Assembly: GCA_028641055.1 (NCBI GenBank)
Contig: CM054057.1
Location: 725,806,484 to 725,870,483 of the forward strand
Length of the DNA stretch: 64,000 bases
Source of the DNA: Alopecurus myosuroides
Lineage: Eukaryota; Streptophyta; Magnoliopsida; Poales; Poaceae
Direction: 5' to 3'
Numbering within the stretch: position 1 is the first letter of the stretch; each line of letters begins with the position of its first letter. A model generated the notes under the pieces. It had not been told where the DNA came from. It did not search any database and saw only the letters and a list, made by a program, of their open reading frames with translations. This document shows, piece by piece, positions 36,984 to 47,880 of the stretch. Position numbers and translations under genes: made by a program.

Positions 36984-37430
36984 CTACAACCTCACCTTAT
37001 CCAACTCCGCCTGCTCAGCAAGCAGCTCCAGGCGTTGCCGCTCGAGCTGCTCCCTCATGGCCAGGAGCTCGATGTCGGTGGGAGTTGGCATGCCAGGTCG
37101 CGTAGCCGACGCGGGAATGACCGTAGACGTGGAAGGCGGCAAGTTGCTCTCCTTCTCGTAGGGCCGGTGAACCCTACCACCAGCAGCCGGTGCATCAATC
37201 TCCTCGACGACGGCCGCAGCGCCAGTAGCGGCTGCGCCAGTGTTTGCCGCCAAGCCCGTCACCATCACCTCAGCGCAGTTCGCAGAGCGGCACGCGGGCC
37301 TTCCGCGAGCAGCGATCACAGCGGGAGGATCCTCCGCGTCATGCACCAGCTCGGGGTACTCGCGGTTGGCGACGGTGGCGACGTAGACGAGGTGAGAGCC
37401 GAAGGAGATCACCGAGCCGCCCTCCGGCAT
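36984..37430 (-). pseudogene. gag N-terminal leader part before an in-frame stop
   Basis: Same frame as gag, separated from it only by the TAG at 36984-36986. The first ATG after the primer-binding site in this frame is at 37430, but the start is uncertain because the frame is open back into the LTR. It ends in a heptad-like segment (LLAMREQLERQRLELLAEQ), probably a short coiled coil. It is unclear whether the stop is a mutation or whether translation begins downstream. Confidence 0.55.
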
Positions 37431-37564
37431 GGCCCTGCCGCCGAAATCGCCGGCGTTGTCGGTGACGAAGTCGAAGGAGCCGAATCTGTGGACAAGGCCA
37501 CAGACCACGCGCTCCGCTGAAGAAGATCCCGTCCGAACAGAAACTCCAACCAGCGCCGCTGGTT

Positions 37565-37582
37565 GCCCCACGGTGGGCGCCA
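37565..37582 (-). other. Primer-binding site of the Tat element
   Basis: TGGCGCCCACCGTGGGGC on the minus strand starts two bases inside the LTR end. It is of the TGGCGCC class used by many plant Gypsy elements. I do not assign the tRNA with certainty. Confidence 0.75.
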
Positions 37583-37584
37583 AC

Positions 37585-38457
37585 TGTCGTGGTGGTGTCA
37601 CGGCAGATGCCATGGGATGGCTAAAGATGTGGGGACGAAGGACGCTGGAGGTGCTCGGGGAGGGATCACGCGACGAATAACCGCGTGAGGTACGAAGTAA
37701 ACACTGCAAACAACACGATCTACCCAGGTTCAGGGCCCTCGTGAGGAGGTAAAACCCCTACTCCTACCTTTCTCTATGTATTCTGGTGTCTCACCGAGTA
37801 GCCACAGTACAATGTTCTTGCTACCGAGTAGCCACTCTCCTTTCCAGGTGATGAACTAGGTCAAGAATTAGGTCACCAAGGGTTTGATCTCAACGTGCCT
37901 CTCGCAGGAGGCGGCGGGGCACCTTATATACCTGGTGCCCAGCCACATATGTCCAAACCTAGACAAGTGTCGACATAGTGTGCACATCGTCCTTCTTCCG
38001 GGTTCCCGCTGACAGCTTTGGTTCCTAATCTTGGCTGCATCTGGAAAGTCGTTGGGCAAAACAAGGGGACATACTGGTATCACTGTGCCAAACACAGAGT
38101 AGGCCCCCCTTATCATGCGACGGCCTGCTTCCATGCTGTCACTGTCAGGCAGGCCGGTCCCAGATGAACAGTGTTCGAATACTGCCAAGTACGGACCCAG
38201 GATACGCGGGATCCTGTGTCAGAACGGCTCCTTTGACTTTCTGGCCCGAGTAGGTTCCCGCCAATTTTACTCGGGCCAACTCTTCTACTCGAATGGAGAG
38301 AACTTGAATGATTCTTCCTTCTAGTCATCTTGAGGTGAGACCGAGTAGCAGTCAACCGGGTAGCAAGTACCGGGTAGGCGGCTACTCGACCAAACCTCTC
38401 TTCTGACAGTTGCCTTTACCACTTGCCTTTACCCTACTCGGGGGTAAACCCCCGACA
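37585..38457 (-). repeat. 5' LTR of the Tat element
   Basis: 873 bp, nearly identical to the other LTR. The minus-strand TATATAA at 37924-37930, in the context GGTATATAAGG, is the likely promoter TATA box for gag-pol. Visible differences from the 3' LTR include a G/A near 37768, C/T near 37885, G/T near 38071, changes around 38115-38130, and a small indel near 38172. Confidence 0.92.
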
Positions 38458-38462
38458 GTAAT
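38458..38462. other. Target-site duplication GTAAT (right)
   Basis: Second copy of GTAAT flanking the Tat element; the TnpD pseudogene resumes from it. Confidence 0.93.
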
Positions 38463-38828
38463 CGATCCAGAAAGTCTATTAGTGTTACAGACAGATGTGG
38501 TCCAATGTCTTGTCAGTTTTGAGTTGATGTTCCCACCATCCTTCTTCAATATTATGACGCACCTCCTAGTGCACCTAGTCAAAGATATTACCATTCTTGG
38601 TCCTGTGTTTCTACACAATATGTTCCCCTTTGAGGGGTTAATGGGAGTATTCAAGAAATATGTTCATAACCATGCTAGGACAGAAGTAAGCATCTACACG
38701 GGTTATGGAACACAGGAGGTCATTGAGTTTTGTGTTGACTTTATTCCTGACCTTAAGTCGATTAGTGTTCCCGAATCGCGACATGAGGGAAGAATGGCTG
38801 AAAAAGGCGTGTTAGGAAGGAAAGCAAT
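38458..38828 (+). pseudogene. CACTA1 TnpD transposase pseudogene, resumed
   Basis: It continues the TnpD sequence interrupted at 23346, with recognisable segments PPSFFNIMTHLLVHLV, GPVFLHNMFPFEG and FCVDFIPDLK that match CACTA3 TnpD. Similarity stops near 38828. The frame then runs on into LINE sequence to 38877, giving an accidental chimera. The C-terminal part of the transposase is missing. Confidence 0.85.
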
Positions 38829-39374
38829 GATATGTTCCATTGTTAATGAGCAAGATTGCACTATTGCTCCGGTTTGAGATGGTTTTGACCTTAAACTCAC
38901 TTTCAGGAGATGTGTGTCCACACCAATGTTCAATAGATGGTTACAGCTTTGTCAGTTAGTTTTTTTTTGATAATGGGCATTATTACTTAAAAGTTTAAGT
39001 CTTACACCCGGCTTCTGCATAACAAGATGCACACAGCCGAAAAAAGGAAAATAAAGGTAGCAACATATCGATTACCATCATAGATGCATCAAGAATATCG
39101 CTTATGGGGCAGCTATCCGTAGATCAAGCGGCCACCCATGTGGGATAAAAATATCCCTCGCCACCCTTTCCAGCTGTGCACATGACTCCATAAAAAGGCC
39201 TCTAAACTCCCCCCGCTGTAAGCACCACGAACGGAGAATACCTATGCATCGGAATAGAACCTGCAAACGAGAGAAATTTTTATCATCGAAAATCTTATCA
39301 TTCCTACACAGCCAGAGCGACCATATGACGGCTAGCGCTCCTACCCTAAAAATAGTTTTAAACCTTTTATCTAT

Positions 39375-42022
39375 TCAATTCAGCCAAATTCCAAAAATAT
39401 TTGCAACGGATGTTGGCGGATATAGGTTCGAAGCCATTTGGATAGCTGACCATATAGAACGCGCAAATACGTACTCGAAGAATAAGTGTTTTATCGTCTC
39501 ATCCTTAGAGCACGAAACACACTTTGTACTTCCATGCCAATTGCGCTTGACAAGATTATCTTTAGTTAAAAGAAGAAAGTCCACTTCTCGTCCCTGAACT
39601 CTTGAGAAAGTTTACTTTTGATCTTAAAACTTTTGTTTGGTCCAAATCAAACCTTGAACTCTTTACAAAGTTCACACCGCGTCTGACGAGAGGAAAACAG
39701 TGACACTACTGCACCATCGCTGCACTATCTTGAAGTTAACCGACTAGTTGCGCTAGCCAGCTTGAATGAGCAAGCATGTCGGCATGAATCGAACACGAGA
39801 TCCATTCTACAAGCATGGCGATGACGGGATGCCGCCGATGAGTGTGGCGACAACGTTAATCTTGACTTGGGAGGTCTAGACATGTTGAAGACGAAGGTGA
39901 TTCGGGTCATGGAGGGTAAGATAAGCTCAAGGGTCAGCAGGATAACATGGATTAGCCGGATGACATCAGACCGAGGCGTCGACGGTGTTCTGGAGGTTAC
40001 ATTTTGACTCGTGGAACAAGCAATCAAGATCTGGTACCAATTCAGCAGATTCTACACTTTTTGTGCTACATGTTTCCCATGTAACATTTATTTCTTTAAG
40101 TTAGACGTGATATGTACTCTTTGAGGAGTTCAGGGTTCAGTTTGGACCAGATAGAAGTTTTAGGACAAAAAATGAATTTTATGAAAAGTTGAGGGATGAA
40201 AAGTGGACTTTCTTCTAGTTAAAATGACACCCTTCCGAAGATACCATGCAAAAAATTTCATTTTCAGAGGTATCTTCATTTGCCATATTTTCTTATTATT
40301 ATCAACCGGCACATTAGAGTGAACCAATGCCTTATACAAGGAATCGACTATGAATTTTCCATTCTTAGTCAAACTCCAGCGAAACTCATCGGTGCCTGGT
40401 GATAATTGGATCAAAGCCAATCTATCTAACAAAGCATTCCAAGACAGAAGTCTTGGTCCAATGACATCTCTCCTGAACGTCACGTTTGGAGGAAACGTTT
40501 GCATCACCGTGGCTAACGTATCCCCTTTATGATGCACAATATTGTATAAGGCCGGATACTGTTCTCGGAGGGTGGAATTTCCTAACCGTTTATGCTCCCA
40601 AAACCGTATCTGAGATCCATCTTTAATGGAAAATACACCATAGCGAAAGAAAAGATTCTTAGACGCCATTAGTCTAGCCCAAAAATGAGAATCACCTGGT
40701 TTCCAAATAACCTGTGATAAAGCTTTTGTGCCGATGTATTTTATATTAAGGAGTGTCTGCCAAACACCATTATCCGTAAATAGTTGAAAAAGCCATTTAC
40801 CTAGGAGGGCTGAATTTTTAACCTGAAGCTCATGAATCCCTAGCCCTCCCTGATCTTTGGGTCGGCACACCACATCCCATCTTGCCAATCGATATTTTTT
40901 CTTTTCACTATCCCCTTGCCAAAAGAATCTCGATCTGAAGTAATCTAATTTCTTCAAGACTCCTTTGGGTAACTGAAAAAAGGATATCATATACAGTACC
41001 ATGTTTGACAGTACTGAATTAATGAGAACCAGTCTTCCACCTAGGGATAGTAATTTTCCTTTCCAACTTGCTAGCCTTTTTTGCAGACGGTCTTCGACAT
41101 GTTTCCATTCAGCATTGGTCAATCTTCTATAATGTATCGGAATTCCCAGATATTGTATAGGAAATTGACCTTGCTCACATCCAAAAAGTTTGGAGTATTG
41201 AGCAACTGCCTCTTGGGCTTCACCGAAACAAAACAATTCACTTTTATGGAAATTAATTTTTAATCCAGATAATTGATCAAATGCTGACAGAATTAACTTC
41301 AGATTTGTCGCTTTCTCAAGATCATGTTCCATAAAAAGAATCGTATCGTCTGTATACTAAAGTATCGATAGACCCCCATCGACAAGATGAGGTACCAATC
41401 CTTCAATAAGGCCGTTTTCTTTAGCTCGTTCAATCATGATCACTAACATATCAGCCACTATATTAAATAGTATGGGCGAAAAAGGATCGCCTTGTCTCAA
41501 TCCCTTCTTAGTCTGGAAGTATTTGCCTATGTCATCATTGACCTTCACAGCAACACTCCCCCCAGACTCAAAGTTATGAATAAAGGCACACCACTCCTCC
41601 GAGGATCCTTTCATTCTCAGAGTTTGTTGGAGGAACGACCAATTAACTTTATCATAGGCCTTTTCAAAGTCAATTTTAAAAAGTACCCCATTTAGCTTTT
41701 TGGTATGCATCTCATGGACAGGCTCGTGTAAAACAACGACCCCGTCTAGGATATTCCTACCCTGCATGAAAGCAGTTTGAGTAGGTTTAACCACATGATC
41801 TGCTACCGCATTCATCCTAATGGTAGCCATTTTCATAAAGATTTTGAAGCTAACATTTAGTAGGCAGATAAGTCTGTATTGTTGTATCCTTTCCGCATCC
41901 AAAATTTTAGGCAACAAAACGATATCCCCAAAATTAAGGCGAAAGAGTTCCAGTTGGCCCTCATGCAAGCATCCAAACAATTCTAGTAAGTCATCCTTGA
42001 TGACATCCCAAAAATGTCCCAA
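39375..42022 (-). pseudogene. LINE reverse transcriptase and zinc-finger C terminus
   Basis: This is the non-LTR reverse transcriptase that performs target-primed insertion. From 42022 the frame has the conserved KIDFEKAYDKVNW and GLRQGDPFSPILFN blocks. A TAG at 41357-41359 falls two codons before the catalytic-type motif YTDD; the frame then continues from 41356. The later part has the palm/thumb region (LGIPIHYRRL; WKGKLLSLGGRLVLINSVL) and the zf-RVT module, which resumes beyond the inserted element at 39571 (DNLVKRNWHG, C-x2-C, H). Apart from the stop, the insertion and the missing N terminus it is well preserved. Confidence 0.88.
39572..40215. mobile_element. 644-bp Mutator-like (MULE/MITE) element
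   Basis: The ends are inverted repeats starting GAAGAAAGTCCACTT at the left and matched by AAGTGGACTTTCTTC at the right, with further similarity inward to about 30 bp. A 9-bp duplication TAGTTAAAA flanks it (39563-39571 and 40216-40224). A 9-bp duplication is typical of Mutator-like elements. It contains no transposase; a 100-codon minus-strand frame at 39725-40027 has no recognisable similarity and is probably chance. Confidence 0.88.
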
Positions 42023-42091
42023 AATTAAGGCGAAATTTTTGTCAGTTAGTTAGCAATATTCCTCTCTCTACTAGTGAGGATGTGACTGTGG

Positions 42092-42316
42092 ATGTTCACT
42101 TCCGGTGGTTCTTACAGTGCAAGTTACTTTTATGCTATTATCAATAATAGAGGGGTTATTTCCGTTCACACTCCAGTTATCTCGTCTCTTAATGTCCCTC
42201 CATGTTTGCATGTGTTTCTGTGGCTAGTTGCTAATAACAGGATCTTAACTAGGGACAATCTTGCTAAAAGAAGACATGCAGATGATCTATCTTGTGTATA
42301 TTGCTCAGAACCATAA
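42092..42316 (+). pseudogene. zf-RVT module of the plus-strand LINE
   Basis: Encodes the linker and zinc-finger end of an L1-type ORF2: PPCLHVFLWLVANNRILTRD, then LAKRRHADDLSCVYC. A stop at 42316 interrupts it, and the downstream sequence shows further C-terminal similarity broken by more stops. No longer functional. Confidence 0.75.
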
Positions 42317-43269
42317 TCCTATCATCACCACTTCTTTGGTTGTTTTGTAGCTAAACTGGTTTGGCCTGTCATTTCTGACATGCTTGGTGTAGAGGTGGGT
42401 ACTCTGAGTCAGTTGCTCGCTGGTGGGTGAGCAATAACAAAAGTTCGTCTCTCAATGTAGTTTATACTGTTGTTTTGTGGTCCTTGTGGAAATTAAGAAA
42501 CCACATGTTCTCTTAGGGGAAAAGCTGGCCTGGCGTGAGAGACCTCCGGAGAAGAATAGCTGGAGACTGGAGACCTTGATCAATGGAAATTGCTCTCCAA
42601 GGGTGCAGTGACCGATCAAAAAGCTGGCAAGATATGCTCCAACGCCGAAGGAGAAGCATGCGGAGCTCCTGCACATAGCCTGGAGGTGAGGGTTGCACCC
42701 CACGCGCAAGGGCTGCTTTGGGACATGAAGGATGTTGCGCAAATGGAAACCTGCAAGATGCTACTCAAGAAATTTGTCTCTGCTTAGCTTAGTTTCCCTG
42801 GGTTCTAGTCCTTGTGATGTGGGTCTCGTTTTGGGCTTTTCATTCTACTTCATGTCCATTCCTTTTAGTTAGGTTGTCCCTATCTGGGATTTGTTTTGGC
42901 ACTACAAGAAATATGTCAACTAGTGACCTTCTGCCGATGACCCTAAAAAAATTGGTCACATATGTTGAGTGAATTGATTGAGAGAGTGTATACATGTAAC
43001 TGAGTTGGTCACAATACAAACAAAAGGGGTTTCCTTCCCTATTCTGCCCTGACTGAGACCAATTTAAGTGGTCATGGTGCCTTATTTGCCAAATCACCGC
43101 CTATGTGTCATAGCTGGACCCACCACAGCTCAGCAATTTCGCCTACATGTCGTGGTAGAAACGGGTACTACGCCAACTTAGCAATTTTCTCTTACATGCC
43201 ATGTAGGCGGGGTCCACGTGGAAGCACCCAAGACCTTAATTCAAACTGAATTCGCATAAAAATGCGGAG

Positions 43270-43341
43270 GGAGGGTTCGAACCCAAGACCTCCCTCCATC
43301 CAGCCGCGCTCCACTCCGCCTGACCAATGGGCCATCAGCCC
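43270..43341 (-). other. tRNA-like module in CACTA2
   Basis: On the minus strand GGTTCGAACCC (43273-43283) is a perfect B box, and TGGCCCATTGG (43324-43334) is A-box-like 51 bases upstream. It is similar in type to the modules in LTRs A-C but differs in sequence. No convincing acceptor stem; likely a tRNA-derived relic. Confidence 0.35.
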
Positions 43342-43679
43342 GCTCGTGTTAGTAAAGCAAAACGACATCCTTTTTAGCGGCAATAGCAGTCATGGGCCTT
43401 GCCTCCCGCAGGGATTAAGGGCAGGCCCATTCATGGTCCTCAGCCTGGCCTAGGTAATAGAGAGGCCGGATGCACGCCCGGTCGGCCTGCTTAAAGCCTG
43501 GGCCGATACGGTTGGCTTTTTTTTTCCCTTCTTTTTATTCTTTTTTTTTGTTTTCTTTTATAGTTTTTGATTTTAAACTCTAATTTTAACCAAATAAAAT
43601 TTATTTTTTCCCCAAAAATGTCCTATGTCATTATAGAGTATTAAAAAAATGTTTTTATCCAATAAAATATAAAAATCTA

Positions 43680-45090
43680 TTTTTTGATTTTTTGAACGTT
43701 GTATGCCGATTTCAAAGTATAGTCAATATGGGGGGCATGACCGCTCATATCTAGGTGTTGAATATTGATGAACTCTTGGTGTATCTATGTTGAAATAGGT
43801 ACTTGTGTACCTAAAAATGATTTTTTCAAAAAATAAAGAGAAAACTACGACGCACCTGTAGTTCAAATTTGGACCGGTTTCACCTGAATCGGCTGAAATT
43901 TGTCTTTTTCCAAAGAGGTGGATGGAAAAAAATTTAGAGTAAGTAAATTAAGTTTTTGTGGATAAAATGTTGTCTAGTACCTTCATAATTGTTGTGGTAC
44001 AATTTTGCAACATATTTTTGGTAGATGTTTCACAAAAAAACCCGATTTCGACACTCCGGAAATGGAAAATGGTAATTTTATTCAACGAAAAATAAAACTT
44101 TCTTTGACAACATTGTTAGTTGTTCCAATATGCATCTTTGTGTGGAATATAGGCACATTTAAAGAAACTATACCATGGATGTGGCCATAACATCCGTCAA
44201 TTGGCCCGAAAGCCATGAATCTTCGTAGATGATAGCTCATTTTTGTGAACACTTTTTCGAGATAACTTCCGTATTCCAAGTTTATTATTTTTGGTGGATA
44301 CTAGGTCACTTATTATAACACCACGCGAAGGTCTTGCTTCATTTCGAGTTTTTTTGAATTTTCTGGAATTTTCTAAGTCGGTTTAGGGAAACGGTCAAAA
44401 CGGGGACATGACCGTTCGCACCTAGGGGTTGAATATTGATGAAATATTCGTGTATCTATGTTGAAATAGATACTTGTGTACCTAAAAATGATTTTTTCAA
44501 AAAATAAATAGAAAACTACGAGGCACCTGTAGTTCAAATTTGGACCGGTTTCAGCTGAATCGGCTGAAATTTGTCTTTTTCCAAAGAGGTGGATGGAAAG
44601 ATTTTTAGTGTAAGTAAATTGAGTTTTTGTGGATAAAATGTTGTCTAGTACCTTCATAATTTTTTTGGTACTATTTTGCAACATATTTTTGGTAGATGCT
44701 TCACAAAAAAACAGGTTTCGACACTCCGGAAATGGAAAATAGTATTTTTATTCAACGAAAAATAAAACTTTCTTCGGCAACATTGTTAGTTGTTCCAATA
44801 TGCATCTTTGTGTGGAATATAGGCACATTTAAAGAAACTATTCCATGGATGTGGCCATAACATCCGTCATTTGGCCCGAAAGCCATGAATCTTCGTAGAT
44901 GATAGCTCATTTGTGTGAACACTTTTTCGAGATAACCCGATTTCGACACTCCGAAAATGGAAAAAGGTGTTTTTATTCAACGAAAAATAAAACTTTCTTC
45001 ATCAATATTGTTCGTTGTTCCGATGTGCACGCTTGAGCCCTATATGAGGTCATTTTAAGAAACTATACAATGAATGTGGACATAACAATT
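43680..45090 (+). repeat. 671-bp tandem duplication with a partial third unit
   Basis: Sequence around 43736-44340 recurs at 44407-44935 at a constant offset of about 671 bp (for example TTTCGACACTCCGGAAATGG at 44043 and 44714). A further partial copy is at 44940-45090. The units are AT-rich and non-coding; short frames within them are broken differently in each unit. Confidence 0.8.
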
Positions 45091-45439
45091 CGTCTAAAAT
45101 TATGTGTTATTTTTATTCACCCGCTTAATGTAGAAAATTGTGTGTTATTTTCAATTCAACATCGTCATGACATTTCCATACATTCATGTCACATTATACA
45201 AATGTAAATTCCATGAGATCTTAAAGTTTCCTGTATTTTGAATTGTGTTTTTTACTTCAAACTATTAGAATTGTTGGATTAATTTTTATTATCTAACAAA
45301 AAAAAATTAAAAAAAACTGCACAGTGGGCAGACTGGCGCCTTGGCCCAGCTAGCCTAGCTCTCACGCCCCAAGCCCAAATTGACACCATAACCCACTCAG
45401 CCCAGGTAGCCTAGATCTCACCTCGAGCCGTCGGATGCT

Positions 45440-46010
45440 GATCCGACTGCCGTCCTCTCTCGCGAGCGCGCCCCTGAACCCTAGCTTTCCTCTCTTAGTC
45501 TCCTTCCCAACCCACCTCTCTTCTGACGGCGCCCCCGAACCCTAGCTTCCTCTCGCGACGGTGCCCCCGAACCCTACCTTCCCTCCCAGCCGCCCAAAGC
45601 TCCCCGTCCCCGGCGGCTCCTGGCCCGACTCCCTTTGGCCTCTCTCCCTCTCGCGATTCACATCGACGGAGCCGCCGCAGAGAGATGTGCCGCATCCTAC
45701 CTTCCCGTCACCAGCCCGCCGCCGCCCCCACCTCAACTCCCCAACACCATCCCTTCGCTGTGACAATGGAGGCCGTGGAGCCAGTCCCCGGGAGCGATGC
45801 GAAGCTCTTCAACCGTTGGATATCCGAGGTACACCAACGTCTTCAACCGCTGGCCCCCTTCTCTCCCGAGCCAGATGCGACCCTATCGACGGATCGCCGC
45901 CTAGAAGATCACCTCCATCTCTCTCTCTTTCCCTTCACTCTCTCTGCTTCCCTCCAGGTACACCTTCGCCGGCACACCTTTCCTTTGGTCGACAGCTATG
46001 TACTTTAGCC
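45440..46010 (+). pseudogene. Captured gene 5' end, possibly ribosomal protein S5-like
   Basis: A GC-rich stretch with repeated AACCCTAGC, like a plant 5' leader, is followed by an ATG at 45766. The first residues, with SDAKLFNRW, resemble the N terminus of plant 40S ribosomal protein S5, which has a similar SDVKLFNRW. A possible splice donor follows near 45829. Only this short exon-like piece is recognisable, so it would be a fragment, not a gene. It sits inside CACTA2, consistent with the known capture of host exons by CACTA elements. The identification rests on about 15 residues and is tentative. Confidence 0.35.
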
Positions 46011-47880
46011 AGTTTATTACTTGCTCAACAGCTTCGTGTAGCAATCAACTTAAGAGAATGTGGAGGAACATCTGTGGTTAGGGGTACATACATTAAGTTA
46101 GGAATTGGATGAGCTGCTGTGATTCTAGTGTAGTGTTTTGTTTGTTATTTTTCTTCCTAACAGATATCCTAAAGTAGTAGCTTGTGTTTACATGCTTGCT
46201 AAATACAGAACCTCGTCCCTGTTACCACTATATGATATGAAGCATTATGGTTTGGCTGGTATACGTTTGAGCCATAGCTGCAAAGAATATCTATTTAGGG
46301 ATTTGGCTAGTATAAGTAATGAACAATATCATGAAAGTACAAACTATAAGTAATGAGAAAGAGGTTATCTGATCTTTATTATCCTGATGTACAGGTATAA
46401 TTAAAATGAGATGCCTATTGAAGATGAACATGCTCACTGTTGAATATTTTCCATTCTATGCTTTGCGAACAATATTAACTGTAAATATGTTGGACTTGTG
46501 CCAGTATATTATAAAAACTAGGATTATTTTTTGTCTGATGTTTACTTTCGAGTCTTGGAAATATATGTAGAAGGATACAATGGAAATACTTGTATCCTAC
46601 CATGCAAATGAGTCCTGACCTTAATTGTAGAAGTGATACACTTGTATTATTAAAATTATTTGCATTTTCGCATGAATTAATTTCTTCAGAAAATGCATGT
46701 TCTGCTTAAATAAATTTCCTATTGATTACAAAATTGTAACTGAACATGTCTCATCCCTAACTGGCAGGTACATTGAGTCGCCAACCCGACGGCGGTGGTT
46801 CTGCTGTTGGTGGATTACTGAATGCACTTGCTGGTGGGATTTGTTTCCAATTGAGAAGTGGTAAGTTTCTTGTAGCATATGGAAGATATTTTGAACCGAT
46901 GAGACATGTTCTGTCTATATGAAGTTTGTGCATCCTACCATTTTAACTCTGTCTCTATATGAAGTTTGTGCATCCTACCATTTTAACTCTGTCAATTTAT
47001 GGTGGCGGTCTCGCTCCAATTTTTTCGCGTTAGATTTTGGTTAATGCTCTTTTGTATGTTGCAGCCAACTGTTCCTTTCATGTATGTTCACTCTGTGTTG
47101 CCTGCACTTGTTGTCATTTAGAGATACCATCCTACTGTAGCATGGACACACAATGTTCTTGCTTGTTTGGTGATTTCTTTTATGGGGTGATGTAGCATGT
47201 ATTCTGTTACTAGTTCATGTCAGGTGTTGTATGGACTATTTGAATTACCTCCTGGCATTTGATTAAATATCTCATATTTGTTTCCTCTGATGATATAATG
47301 TGCATTGAAGAACGCAAACAGGCCATGGAAACTTATTTATGTTGTATTGCATACTGCTGTTTTCTGTTTACTGGTGAGCAGGTGATAAACCATGTCTACT
47401 CCTCCCTTACGTGCAGCGGATGGCAAGCTCCTCCCAATTTCGCGGATACGTACCAGATCAGGTCAGCTGCAACAGTCTTTACTCCATGCTATAATGCTCC
47501 TATGTTTAACTTGAAATGTTCTTTAATGTCATGTGTGTAACTAGTTGATTTTTTAATCTTTGTGCAGAAAGATAGCCAGTTCTTCCCCAGCCTTCGGACA
47601 GCAAAATGCATTCTGCCACTATTCCATAGTACATTATGTTGATGTAGCAGCTGGAGTCAGAGAGCAATGTAATGTAGGGTAGTAGGAGATGTGCTTATTG
47701 AGAATTACTTGTGTATTTGAGAAATGTCTTATTGTGTATTCCCTCTCTTCCTTCTATATTCCTGCTATTTACTTGTGGTGTTACATAAACCCTGGAAATG
47801 TCTTCTGTGATGTAATATGGATGATTTGAATTTGTCCTGTAGTTTCAACAATTTGAATTTGATATAGTTCTGTATGTATG
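46011..47880 (+). other. Exon-like segments of an unrecognised captured gene in CACTA2
   Basis: AT-rich intron-like sequence with exon-like islands bounded by AG and GT: 46768-46860 (AG before, GTAAGT after), about 47384-47463, and from about 47568. The order and spacing, following the 45.4-46.0 kb leader, suggest one captured multi-exon transcript unit. I recognise none of the encoded pieces and no long frame spans them. A direct repeat (TCTATATGAAGTTTGTGCAT) occurs twice near 46915-46980. Confidence 0.35.

Larger units (their letters stand above)
23347..38457 (-). mobile_element. Full-length Tat-lineage Ty3/Gypsy retrotransposon (15.1 kb)
   Basis: Two ~874-bp LTRs (23347-24221 and 37585-38457) flank gag, protease, reverse transcriptase, RNase H and integrase on the minus strand, with an antisense gene on the plus strand between integrase and the 3' LTR. 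A GTAAT duplication lies on both sides. The integrase-distal antisense gene and an RNase H of the archaeal-like type are known marks of the Tat lineage (Grande/RIRE2-like). By eye the LTRs differ at about ten positions, so the insertion is fairly recent. gag-pol has two in-frame stops and one frameshift, plus a stop near its start, so this copy is probably not autonomous now. Confidence 0.93.
20926..38828 (+). mobile_element. CACTA1: decayed CACTA (En/Spm) transposon remnant, interrupted
   Basis: Subterminal-type motifs (TTAGCCCTGGTT and CCGGGGCTAAAGG, 20928-20965) are followed by a TnpD pseudogene (21282-23346) that resumes at 38458 after a 15.1 kb Gypsy insertion. The left terminus is hidden by, or lies beyond, the long LTRs. 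The right part is lost: at about 38828 the TnpD similarity stops and LINE sequence starts, which looks like a deletion junction. No terminal CACTA repeat of this element is visible in the window. Confidence 0.7.
38962..42037 (-). mobile_element. 5'-truncated minus-strand L1-type LINE
   Basis: A T-run at about 38959-38968, which is the poly(A) tail on the minus strand, marks the 3' end. The other end is at about 42037. The 14-bp TTTGTCAGTTAGTT occurs at both edges (38948-38961 and 42038-42051), a normal LINE target duplication. The element starts inside the reverse transcriptase domain, so it is 5'-truncated, and it is interrupted at 39572-40215 by a small DNA transposon. At the truncated end about 18 bp (CCAAAATTAAGGCGAAA) repeats internal LINE sequence at 41927-41944. 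Confidence 0.9.

Noticed and set aside
31061..37430. Integrated pararetrovirus origin for the pol genes
   Set aside because: LTRs, a 5-bp target duplication, integrase, the order RT-RNase H-integrase and the antisense extra gene show a Tat-lineage Gypsy retrotransposon; no movement or viral coat gene is present.
39725..40027. 100-codon frame inside the Mutator-like element
   Set aside because: No recognisable similarity; the element is too short for a transposase and the frame is probably chance.
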